Below, piece by piece: positions 32,497 through 39,807 of a stretch of DNA of 39,953 nt. The position numbers were made by a program, and so were the translations under genes. The notes beneath the pieces are model-generated. The model ran no database searches, was not told the DNA's origin, and saw only the letters and a list, made by a program, of their open reading frames with translations. The DNA is from an uncultured Chloroflexota bacterium (lineage in GTDB: Bacteria > Chloroflexota > UBA11872 > UBA12225), in contig CADCTC010000115.1 of NCBI GenBank assembly GCA_902805635.1, positions 15,372-55,324 of the forward strand, in the 5' to 3' direction. Position 1 is the stretch's first letter. Each line of letters starts with the position of its first letter.

Positions 32497-33671
32497 GGGG
32501 TGATAAGAACCTCGGTGGTCTTGCGTCCTTGGTGTCGTCGGTTGTCTGCGCGGGCGCCGGCGGAGGGAGGCGCCGCCGAGTCTCGCACCACGAGCTCGGT
32601 GGCCGCGTACTCTACCCGCTCCGCGGCCGTGCCGGGCGCCGGCTCGCTCTTGCAGCTGGCGGCGCGTCCACTCCTGAGCGCCATCTGCTCCAGCAGCAGG
32701 TGCATCGCCCGTGCCCCCATCTCGCGCATCGGGACGCGTACCGTTGTCAGCGCGGGCGCAGCCAGCGCCGCCACCGCGAAGTCGTCGAACCCCACGATTG
32801 AGAGCTCGCCCGGCACCGCGAGGCCGCGCGTCCGCGCCGCTTGGAGCGCGCCTAGCGCCATATGGTCGTTCGCCAGCGCTAGCGCCGTTGGCCTCTCTGT
32901 CCGGTCCAGCAGCCGCGTGGCCGCTGCGTAGCCGCCCTCGATACTGAAGTCGGCGTCCGTGACTAGCTCTGGATCGAGCGAGATCCCGGCATCCGCCAGC
33001 GCCTGTCGGTATCCCGCCACGCGCTCCGTCGCGTTCTCGCGCGCCCCCGGCCCGTTGACGTACCCGATGCGCCGGTGCCCCAGCGAGAGCAGATAGCCGA
33101 TCTCCTCGCGCACCGCCTTCCGGTAGTCCAGCAGCAGCGCTGGCCAGGCGGCTCCCTGCCTCCCGGGCGGTTCGCGGCGGATCACGAAGACACACGGCTG
33201 CGCTGGTTGGACGGGAGTATCCGTCGCGGGTGCTTCGGACTGATCTGCCGGTGCTGCCGGCGCCTCGAGCGGCGCGCCTGCGAGGATCAACCCACCTACG
33301 CGGTGCGCCCCGAGGGTGCGTAGATAGCGTTGCTCCTTCTCGAGGCTCCGGTCGGTATTGCACAGCACCACCAGCTGGCCGTTGGCGCTGGCCACGTCCT
33401 CCACCCCGCGGGCCAGCTCGTGAAAGAACGGCGCTGCCACGTCCGGCACCACCAGCCCCACGAGCGCCGTGGTGCGCGTGATCATGCCGCGCGCTAGCGG
33501 GTCCGGCCGGTAGCGCAGCCGCGCTGCCGTCTCGATCACGCGCGCGCGCGTTGCCGCTCCTACCTCAGCGTGTCCGTTGAGCGCGCGCGACACCGTGCCG
33601 GTGGAAACGCCCGATTCGCGCGCCACGTCATAGATCGTCGCCGTCGCGTTTGAGGGTGCGGGTTCGTCCAC
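32493..33671 (-). CDS. LacI family transcriptional repressor
   Basis: The 392-residue regulator has an N-terminal LacI helix-turn-helix (about 13-32, IYDVARESGVSTGTVS), the hinge helix with PDPLARGM near 57, and a periplasmic-binding-protein-like sensor domain (about 70-350; LVGLVVPDVAAPFFHELARG, ISLDPELVTDADFSIEGGY, SIVGFDDFAVAALAAPALTT). Residues about 155-180 are a Pro/Ala/Glu-rich insert and the last 40 residues an unrelated tail, so it is longer than the usual 330-350. It probably senses a sugar-like inducer and binds the operator at 36516-36531. It is the third gene of the sulfatase operon, 10 bases behind the M14 gene, which gives it autoregulation. Confidence 0.93.
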   Translation of the reverse strand: MDEPAPSNATATIYDVARESGVSTGTVSRALNGHAEVGAATRARVIETAARLRYRPDPLARGMITRTTALVGLVVPDVAAPFFHELARGVEDVASANGQLVVLCNTDRSLEKEQRYLRTLGAHRVGGLILAGAPLEAPAAPADQSEAPATDTPVQPAQPCVFVIRREPPGRQGAAWPALLLDYRKAVREEIGYLLSLGHRRIGYVNGPGARENATERVAGYRQALADAGISLDPELVTDADFSIEGGYAAATRLLDRTERPTALALANDHMALGALQAARTRGLAVPGELSIVGFDDFAVAALAAPALTTVRVPMREMGARAMHLLLEQMALRSGRAASCKSEPAPGTAAERVEYAATELVVRDSAAPPSAGARADNRRHQGRKTTEVLITP

Positions 33672-33681
33672 CGGAAGGGGC

Positions 33682-34944
33682 CTACTCCCCCAGTCCTAGC
33701 GCCAGCGCCTCCGCCAATCCCGCCCCCAGCTGCCGCTGGTCCGCTAGCGTCCCATACGCGCCGCCGCGCGTGGGCAGCGGCCCTGTACGCATCTCCAGCA
33801 GCGCGCTTGGGAACTGGAACGGCTTGCGCGAGCGCATCAACGGCGTCAGCGCGTCCTCCCGCTCGGGCGCGCCGGGCACGCCGGGCGCGCCCGTGCGCTC
33901 CTCCCATGGCGATGGGCGTGTTGTCCCGCTGAAGTGGCTGCGCTGCGCCAGGAGCGCAGCCAGGCGCGCGATCAGCGCCTCGTATCGGGCTCCCACTGCC
34001 TGTGCTGCTTCCCGCGACTTGCCAAAGGAGAGGTTGGTCGCCTGGAGGTAGTCGACCGTCTGCTGGTTGTTGTTGTGCACGTCCAGGAAGAAGAGTGGTT
34101 GTCCGCCTTCCCCGGCACGGATCGCCTCGCGGATGCACGCGACCTCGGGCGTGGGCTTTACCAGACACCACTCCCGGTTTGGATCCTTGCCCCGTGTGTT
34201 GTGGCGCGTGTGGCCGTGGAAACAGCCATCAACGTTCACCATCGGCACGAGCTGCCAGGTGTACTCTGCTCGCAACGCTTCGTCCGCCAGCAGCCGCTCG
34301 ACGAACCCTTCCGCGGCGTACGAGGAGTACGTCTCCCACGGGTGCTGCCGGAACACCACCCACGCCGACCCGTGCGACTGCTCCCCTCGTACCGTCAGCA
34401 GGTCGATCTCCCGCCCTTCGGGAGAGTGTCCGAGCACGCGGTGACTCAGGATGCCACTGGGCGCATTCTGCCGCTGTGTCACCCGCTGCACAAACCGCCG
34501 ATGGTCGGCGTAGGTATATGGCTCGATGTACGCCAGCGTCGCCGTATTCCGCTCGCCCTCTGGCACCATGAACCGCGTGCGCAGCAACGAGCGCTGGGTA
34601 CGGTCATCCGATGCCGGCGTCCACTCGATCTCGTCCCGCCTCAGCCGCAGCCACGCCCGCCCTTCCGGCGCGAGGCTGCCCGGTCCCGGCGCCAGCACCG
34701 GCAGCGTATCCGGTCCCCAGGCATTAGCGGGGCGCAGGTTGTACTCCGCCTCGAGCGCCACAAAGTCCAGCGTTACCTGCCGCCCGCCCATCCCGTCCAG
34801 CTGGCACGCAAACCAGATGGCCGAGCGGTTCCGGCCCGCCTCGTCGCCGTCGCCGGAGATGGCAAGCTCCCAGTGGTCCGGTGCCACCTCCCGCGCGCCG
34901 TCGAGCTTTCCTCCTTCAAAGTCCCAGCTGATGTTTCCGGTCAT
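33682..34944 (-). CDS. M14 zinc carboxypeptidase, cytosolic (CCP-like) subfamily
   Basis: This 420-residue peptidase has the beta-sandwich N-terminal domain of cytosolic carboxypeptidases (about 1-145) followed by an M14 catalytic domain. Zinc ligands are His201 and Glu204 (RQHPWETYSS) and His290 (FFLDVHNNN). Substrate-carboxylate residues Asn256-Arg257 lie in GKDPNREW, and the catalytic base is Glu384 in ALLEMRTG. VNVDGCFHGHTR matches the CCP motif NPDGV.NGH. No signal peptide. The start overlaps the sulfatase stop (34941-34944), so it is coupled to it. CCP-type enzymes trim C-terminal residues or deacylate amides; inside a sulfatase/LacI operon it may remove an amide or amino-acyl group from the carbohydrate substrate, which is inference. 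Confidence 0.9.
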   Translation of the reverse strand: MTGNISWDFEGGKLDGAREVAPDHWELAISGDGDEAGRNRSAIWFACQLDGMGGRQVTLDFVALEAEYNLRPANAWGPDTLPVLAPGPGSLAPEGRAWLRLRRDEIEWTPASDDRTQRSLLRTRFMVPEGERNTATLAYIEPYTYADHRRFVQRVTQRQNAPSGILSHRVLGHSPEGREIDLLTVRGEQSHGSAWVVFRQHPWETYSSYAAEGFVERLLADEALRAEYTWQLVPMVNVDGCFHGHTRHNTRGKDPNREWCLVKPTPEVACIREAIRAGEGGQPLFFLDVHNNNQQTVDYLQATNLSFGKSREAAQAVGARYEALIARLAALLAQRSHFSGTTRPSPWEERTGAPGVPGAPEREDALTPLMRSRKPFQFPSALLEMRTGPLPTRGGAYGTLADQRQLGAGLAEALALGLGE

Positions 34945-36470
34945 CTGGCCGCCGCACTCGCCGCACTCGCTGCACCCACCGTATCCGCTGCGGCCGGCGC
35001 CGGGCGCAGGCCCCGATACTCGCCGCGCGGCAGGTAGGGCTGCGACTGCGTGTTCTCGTTGATGCGCGCCAGCAGCTTCTGGAGCATCCGCAGCAGCACG
35101 TCGCGGTGGGTGGGGTCATCGGCCAGGTTGCGCGTCTCGTGCGGGTCGGCTTGCAGGTCGAACAGCGCGGGCGGACTGGCTGGGATGTTCACCGGCCGGT
35201 CCAGGTAGGCGTTCCCCAGCTTGCGCTTGTCGAAGCTCGGCTCGCCCCACGCCAGCTTGTAGCGCCCGTCGCGCAGCATCTTGTCGCAGCCGAGCTCGGC
35301 GTAGACGGTCTCGCGGTGGGTCTGCGTGTCGCCGTGCAGCAGCGGCGCCAGGCTCTTGCCCTGATCCAGCGCGTCTGGCGCCACGCCCGCCAGGTCGCAC
35401 AGCGTCTTGCCCAGGTCCAGCGTCTCCGCCAGCGCATCGCTGTGCTGTCCGGCGCGTACGCCCGGGCCAGCGAAGACCATCGGCACCCGCACGCTCGCCT
35501 CGTAGAACTTCACCTTGCTGAACGCTGACTGGTCCCCCGCCATCTCGCCGTGGTCCGCGCTGAACGCGATGACCGTGTTCTCGCCTACCCCGTCCCCCAG
35601 CTCGGCCAGCTGCTGCCGGATGCGCCCCACGTATTCGTCGACGTGGGTGATCATGGCGCGGTAGCCCCGGCGCGCCTCGGGCAGCCACTCCGGCGGCTGC
35701 GTGTTGTTCCAGGGCGGCGTCTCCTCCTGGTCGCGGTAGAGGTCCATCAGGCGCGGCAGCGGCGCCGTGGGCGAGTGCGGCGCCACGAAGCCGACGTGCA
35801 GCAAGAACGGCGTCCCAGTGCCTCGTTGGGGGGAGTCCTGCCGGCGGCGCAGCCACTCCAGCGTCGTATCGCTCACGAACGAGGTCAGCGCGTACCGCTC
35901 CGGCAGCGGCCACTCGTGGCACTTGAAGTTGGGATCGCCCTTGCGGCCGCCGGGTCCGTAGGCCCAGCGCTCCTCGAACCGCAGGAAGTCGTCCAGCACC
36001 CCCTCGCGGCGCAGGAACGCGGCGTAGTTGCAATGGACTCCTTGCGCCACCATGTCGTCCGCCTCGATGCACTCGCTCCAGCCCAGCGAGTCCATGTAGC
36101 GCAAGTGCTCGGGGGACGTGAACTCCGCGTCGTAGGCGTGGATATCCATGTGCGTCTTCCCGATGGCGCACGTGTCATAGCCCGCCTCCCGGAACTGCTG
36201 CACGAACGACGGTGTGCCCGGCGGCAGCCGGTGCAAGTTGGTGAAGCACCCGCTGTTCATGCCGTAGCGACCGGAGGCGATCGCCGCGCGCGACGGGCAG
36301 CACACCGGCGCCGTGCAGTGCGCCCCGCCGATCGCCGTCCCACTGGCCGCCAGCGCGTCCAGGTGGGGCGTGTGCGTTACGCCGTTGGCATAGCCGGCGT
36401 CTTGGGCATAGCCCATGAAGTCCCAGCGGTGCTGGTCGGTCAGGATCAGCACCACGTTTGGCCGGCTCAT
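34941..36470 (-). CDS. Sulfatase (Cys-type), first gene of the LacI-linked operon
   Basis: This 509-residue sulfatase has metal-binding PNVVLILTDQHRWDFMG and modification motif Cys57-Cys-Pro-Ser-Arg61, where Cys57 becomes formylglycine. AFSADHGEMAGDQSAFSK near 300 and LFDLQADPHETRNLADD near 460 complete the family pattern. No signal peptide. The start ATG 36470 is preceded by AGGAG at 36484-36480 with 9 bases of spacing and by a perfect TATAAT at 36496-36491. The predicted transcript starts almost at the ribosome site, giving a very short leader. The C-terminus ends in an Ala-rich low-complexity tail. It heads the operon with the M14 peptidase and the LacI repressor. Confidence 0.93.
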   Translation of the reverse strand: MSRPNVVLILTDQHRWDFMGYAQDAGYANGVTHTPHLDALAASGTAIGGAHCTAPVCCPSRAAIASGRYGMNSGCFTNLHRLPPGTPSFVQQFREAGYDTCAIGKTHMDIHAYDAEFTSPEHLRYMDSLGWSECIEADDMVAQGVHCNYAAFLRREGVLDDFLRFEERWAYGPGGRKGDPNFKCHEWPLPERYALTSFVSDTTLEWLRRRQDSPQRGTGTPFLLHVGFVAPHSPTAPLPRLMDLYRDQEETPPWNNTQPPEWLPEARRGYRAMITHVDEYVGRIRQQLAELGDGVGENTVIAFSADHGEMAGDQSAFSKVKFYEASVRVPMVFAGPGVRAGQHSDALAETLDLGKTLCDLAGVAPDALDQGKSLAPLLHGDTQTHRETVYAELGCDKMLRDGRYKLAWGEPSFDKRKLGNAYLDRPVNIPASPPALFDLQADPHETRNLADDPTHRDVLLRMLQKLLARINENTQSQPYLPRGEYRGLRPAPAAADTVGAASAASAAAR

Positions 36471-36490
36471 TCGCGTACGCTCCTGCCGGC

Positions 36491-36531
36491 ATTATAGTCT
36501 CGCTACAATGGCATTCCGTAAGCGTTTACGG
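36491..36531. promoter_or_regulatory. Back-to-back promoters with LacI-type operator
   Basis: The 83-base gap between divergent genes holds TATAAT on the minus strand (36496-36491), TACAAT on the plus strand (36504-36509) and the 16-base palindrome CCGTAAGC-GTTTACGG (36516-36531, one mismatched pair). The palindrome has the central CG and the GTAA/TTAC arms typical of LacI-family operators. It covers the predicted start of the plus transcript and the -35 region of the minus promoter, so one repressor could silence both operons. Neither promoter has a good -35 box, as expected for a regulated site. Confidence 0.75.
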
Positions 36532-36553
36532 ACGTGGTAGGAGGAACACACTC

Positions 36554-37957
36554 ATGGAGCGAGCAGAGGTTGTTTTGGACGGACTTCAGCACAGGACCAC
36601 ACTAGACGAAGGTGTGGCAGCAGTGAAACGCCAGACGCGCCGCAGCCAGCTTTCGCTGCTGGCGGGGTCTGCTGCCCTGGCCGGTGCGTTCTCCGCTGCC
36701 TGCGCTGTGGGCGGCGGCTCCGGCAGCGTCCCCGCCGGCAGCGCTGGCAGCAAGGCTAAGGCGCCCATGACGCTGCGCGTCCAGACCCGCACCGGCGTTG
36801 ACCTGGACAAGTACTGGCTCCAGCGCAAAACGGACTTCGAGGCCACCCTCCCCCACGTGACGCTGGAGGTGGAAGCGATCGCCGGCGGCCCGCTGGAGTA
36901 CGTCACGAAGCTGCTCGTCTTGCAGTCTGGCGGTGGCATTGGCGACGCCGCCTGGGGCACCACGCGTGCCGGCTACATCAAGTTCCTCGCCTCCAAGGGT
37001 GTCTTCCGGCCCGTCGAGCCGCTGGCCAAGACCGACAAGCTCAACCTGGCCGAGTACTACCCCCGCGCCCTGGAAGACATCACCCACCAGGGCAAGCTGA
37101 TGGCGCTGCCGCACATCACCGAGCCTGGCCGGGCCGGCCTGATCTGGAACAAGAGCCTGCTGGGCGGCACGTCTGTGAAGGAGCCCGACCTCACCTGGAC
37201 CTACGAGACGCTGCGCGACGCGGCGGTTGCGATCAGCAAGGGTCCCAACGACGCGCGCGAGGTCTACGGCCTCAACGGCTCGTACGGCTACCTGGAGTTC
37301 TTCCCCTTGCTGCGCGCCTTCGGCGGCGAGCTGCTCACGCCGGACGGCACGCGCTGCGTGCTGGACTCGCCGCAGGGCCTGGCTGCGGTGCAGTGGCAGC
37401 ACGACATGATCCGCCGCCACGGCGCCGTCCCGGCGCCCGGCGCTCCTGCCAACTTCAACATGGGCCAGGTCGCCTTCCAGCCCGCGAACCCCATGACGGC
37501 GCAGACCACCGCGGTCACGCTCAAGGGCGCCTTCCAGCTTGGCACGTCGCTGCTGCCCAAGGGCCCCACCGGCAAGCGCGGCACCATCCTGGTCAGCCAC
37601 ACGATGGGCGTCACGACCGACACCAAGAACGTGGACGAAGCCTGGGCGTGGACCAAGTGGTCGTGCAGCAAGGACTTCGCGGTGCACCGCCTACTCTCCG
37701 GCAACGGCGGCCCAGGTGGACGCCCGGACATCTGGAAGAACGAGCAGGTCATCAAGGAGATCCCCGGCTGGCAGAACTGGATCACCCTGATGGACGACGT
37801 GCAGCCCCACTACGTCCCCGTCAACCTGCGTGGCCAGGACGTGGAAGACGCGCTCAACAAGCAGCTCAACGCGATCTGGAAGGGCGACGTCGCCCCGGCG
37901 GATGGCATCAAGCTGGCGGTCGCTGGCGTCAACGAAGTGCTGCGCCAGCCCGCGTAA
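36554..37957 (+). CDS. ABC transporter substrate-binding lipoprotein (family 1 type)
   Basis: This 467-residue solute-binding protein starts at ATG 36554, preceded by AGGAGG with 9 bases of spacing; the frame is open 32 codons further upstream through the operator, which is therefore not coding. The signal has Arg-Arg (RQTRRSQLSLLAGSA), a hydrophobic stretch and lipobox-like FSAAC with Cys50. The mature part is family 1 type (MTLRVQTRTGVDLDKYWLQR, GKLMALPHITEPGRAGLIWN, NVDEAWAWTKWSCS). It is probably the importer component for the substrate sensed by the LacI repressor; no permease follows. A hairpin separates it from the oxidoreductase gene. Confidence 0.93.
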   Translation: MERAEVVLDGLQHRTTLDEGVAAVKRQTRRSQLSLLAGSAALAGAFSAACAVGGGSGSVPAGSAGSKAKAPMTLRVQTRTGVDLDKYWLQRKTDFEATLPHVTLEVEAIAGGPLEYVTKLLVLQSGGGIGDAAWGTTRAGYIKFLASKGVFRPVEPLAKTDKLNLAEYYPRALEDITHQGKLMALPHITEPGRAGLIWNKSLLGGTSVKEPDLTWTYETLRDAAVAISKGPNDAREVYGLNGSYGYLEFFPLLRAFGGELLTPDGTRCVLDSPQGLAAVQWQHDMIRRHGAVPAPGAPANFNMGQVAFQPANPMTAQTTAVTLKGAFQLGTSLLPKGPTGKRGTILVSHTMGVTTDTKNVDEAWAWTKWSCSKDFAVHRLLSGNGGPGGRPDIWKNEQVIKEIPGWQNWITLMDDVQPHYVPVNLRGQDVEDALNKQLNAIWKGDVAPADGIKLAVAGVNEVLRQPA

Positions 37958-37968
37958 GCCTGGGTAGA

Positions 37969-37995
37969 CTCCTCACCGCGACATACGGTGAGGAG
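37969..37995 (+). promoter_or_regulatory. Hairpin masking the ribosome site of the oxidoreductase gene
   Basis: CTCCTCACCG (37969-37978) and CGGTGAGGAG (37986-37995) form a perfect 10-bp stem over a 7-base loop. The 3' arm contains GAGGAG, the Shine-Dalgarno sequence of the gene starting at 38005. It could repress translation of the second gene or stabilise the 3' end of the lipoprotein message; there is no U-run, so it is not an intrinsic terminator. Confidence 0.75.
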
Positions 37996-38004
37996 AGACA
38001 CCCC

Positions 38005-39132
38005 ATGAGGCGGATCGGTATTGGCGTCGTCGGCTGCGGCGGCATCGCGCGCTCCCACGCCGCTGCGCTCAAGCGGCTGGAGCAGGAAGGCGAATGTACT
38101 GTCGTCGGTTGCGCCGACCTGGCCCCAGACAAGGCAAAGGGTCTTGCCGAACAGTTCGAGATCCCCAACTGGTACGCCGACGCCCGGCAGCTCGTCGAGC
38201 ACCCAGAGGTGGAGGCGATCACCGTCTGCACTAACCCGCCCTTCCACGTCCCCGCCACCATGATGGCGACGGCGCTCGGCAAGCACACCATCGTCGAGAA
38301 GCCCATGACGATGGACCTGGCAGAAGCCGACCGCGCCATCGAGGCCACCCGCAAGGCCAACGTGCGCTTTGGCGTCATCTTCATGCGCCGCTTCTGGCCC
38401 GGCGCTCAGCGCGCCCACCGCGCCATCCAGGAAGGCAAGCTCGGCTCCCGCCTGATCCTCGGCGATTGCATCCTCAAGTGGTCGCGCCAACCGGCTTACT
38501 ACAAGGACCCCTGGCGCGGCATGTGGGAAGGTGAGTACGGCGCCGCACTGGTCAACCAGGCCGTGCACGCGCTGGACATGTTCCTGTGGCTCATGGCCCC
38601 CGCCGGCCAGCTGGAGACCGTCTACGGCAAGTGGGCCAACCTCACCCATCCATATATAGAGGCCGAGGACAATGCCGTCGCCGCCTTGCGCTGGTCCAAC
38701 GGCGCGCTCGGCGTCCTCTCGATGTCCATCTCCACGCACCCCCAGCTCGGCGCGCGCATCACCGCTACCGGGGACAACGGCGCCACCGTCTCGGTCACCG
38801 AGCACCCGGAGGGGCGCTTCGGCCTCAACGATATCTGGACCGTCCCCGGCGAGGAAGAAGCCATGCGCCAGCTGTACGAGCAGGAGCAGGCCGAGGCGCA
38901 GGACCACTTCAAGCCGTTCCCCATCGCGCATTACTGGCAGCTGCAGGACTTTGTGCGCGCCGTCCGCGAGGGGCGTGACCCCCTGGTCACCGGCGAAGAG
39001 GGCCGCCGCTCCATCGAGCTGATCGAAGCGATCCGCCTCTCCACCGACACCGGCGCCGAGGTCAAGCTTCCCCTGCGCACGTCCGCGTGGACGCCGCCCC
39101 CGTGGCGGGATGGCGGGCGCCCCAAGAAGTAG
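38005..39132 (+). CDS. Gfo/Idh/MocA family oxidoreductase
   Basis: This is a 375-residue NAD(P)-dependent sugar or inositol dehydrogenase-type protein. The Rossmann motif GVVGCGGIARSHAAAL opens the N-terminus, and Glu98-Lys99-Pro100 in HTIVEKPMTMDL holds the catalytic Lys. The C-terminal alpha/beta domain has NQAVHALDMFLWLMAP near residue 190, with the conserved His and Asp. ATG 38005 was chosen over the longer open frame because AGGAG lies upstream and homology starts here. It would oxidise or epimerise the imported sugar. It is the second gene of the LacI-controlled plus operon, 47 bases behind the lipoprotein gene. Confidence 0.93.
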   Translation: MRRIGIGVVGCGGIARSHAAALKRLEQEGECTVVGCADLAPDKAKGLAEQFEIPNWYADARQLVEHPEVEAITVCTNPPFHVPATMMATALGKHTIVEKPMTMDLAEADRAIEATRKANVRFGVIFMRRFWPGAQRAHRAIQEGKLGSRLILGDCILKWSRQPAYYKDPWRGMWEGEYGAALVNQAVHALDMFLWLMAPAGQLETVYGKWANLTHPYIEAEDNAVAALRWSNGALGVLSMSISTHPQLGARITATGDNGATVSVTEHPEGRFGLNDIWTVPGEEEAMRQLYEQEQAEAQDHFKPFPIAHYWQLQDFVRAVREGRDPLVTGEEGRRSIELIEAIRLSTDTGAEVKLPLRTSAWTPPPWRDGGRPKK

Positions 39133-39154
39133 ACAGCGCCCTGTGCGGTTCGTT

Positions 39155-39310
39155 CCCATTGGCGACGTAGTTCGAGTCACCACACTGGCGGCACACGTCC
39201 GCGGGCACGTCCTCCATCGCCACGTACACGCCGCCCTCGGCGTAGAGGTCGGAAATGGTGCTCGGCTCAGTGGCGCCCCCGCAGCAGTAGCAGCGGATCG
39301 TTACTGTCGC
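39155..39310 (-). pseudogene. YgiT-type zinc-finger remnant
   Basis: On the minus strand a frame reads TVTIRCYCCGGATEPSTISD, continues YVAMEDVPADVCRQCGDSNY, then loses similarity and runs into the oxidoreductase gene. Four Cys in CxxC pairs and the DVPADVC core match YgiT-type (MqsA-like) antitoxin zinc fingers. The normal C-terminal helix is missing, and no DUF4258-type toxin partner is seen upstream, so this looks like a decayed fragment. In-frame ATG codons upstream give only non-conserved sequence. The surrounding stretch 39133-39558 holds no other recognisable gene; a TATACT box at 39447-39452 is the only promoter-like motif seen. Confidence 0.65.
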
Positions 39311-39558
39311 GGCGCCATGCGTTGGCGGAAGTCGTCGGTTCACTCGGGTGGGTTCGGTCCGTGCTGGGCGACTACGCGCTCGTGTTTCCATTTGATCCCC
39401 GCACCCGAATCGTGATCACTGTCTCGCGGTCACACGGAAGCGGTGTTATACTGGTCAGGAATTGTTCAATTAGCACCACACTCTCTAGTCCGCTGCTGCA
39501 AGGATTTGCCGTGCGAATAGCGGACCTCACCGGTGAGCGCTAGCAGATTCGCGGATGC

Positions 39559-39754
39559 TTGCAGCTCATGTCGCGCGAAAGTTTGGATGAGACTATGTTT
39601 GCAGAGGCAGCCGGTACAGGCGCTGTTCGACTACTTAGAAGGCGGCGATAGTCTTGACGACTTCCTCGACGATTTCCCCACCGTCAGTCGATCCCGGGCA
39701 GTTCGGGTGCTAGAGATGGCGGGCGAGACACTGCTCCAGGAAGTTCCTGGATAG
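39559..39754 (+). pseudogene. DUF433 antitoxin-like gene, N-terminal half decayed
   Basis: The frame ending at 39754 gives PVQALFDYLEGG, DSLDDFLDDFPTVSRSRAV and VLEMAGETLL, the C-terminal half of a DUF433 protein. The upstream half should encode the glycine-rich loop before PVQ. It is recognisable only in another frame (LQLMSRES, then VFA-like codons) and carries insertions and deletions. An intact family member would be about 75-80 residues. It precedes the DUF5615 gene, the usual toxin-like partner, with a duplicated spacer between them. Confidence 0.65.
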
Positions 39755-39766
39755 CCGCTGATCTCT

Positions 39767-39798
39767 CAGCAGGCTGGACAGCCAGCAGGCTGGACAGC
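39767..39798. repeat. Perfect 16-bp tandem duplication
   Basis: CAGCAGGCTGGACAGC is present twice without a gap (39767-39782, 39783-39798) in the 53-base spacer between the DUF433 and DUF5615 genes. It is likely a replication-slippage product that lengthens the spacer. Confidence 0.95.
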
Positions 39799-39807
39799 CG
39801 TTCGACG

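Noticed and set aside
32413-33363. Second minus-strand frame over the LacI gene
   Set aside because: It is a +1 shadow of LacI; only its very end touches the sulfatase remnant, which was recorded separately.
36458-36553. Longer start for the third binding protein
   Set aside because: It would translate through the operator and promoter; AGGAGG sits properly before ATG 36554.
37393-38004. Open frame upstream of the oxidoreductase start
   Set aside because: It overlaps the binding-protein gene out of frame, and homology begins only at 38005.
39322-39543. Possible small plus-strand gene ahead of DUF433
   Set aside because: No family similarity, no ribosome site, and atypical composition; left unannotated.
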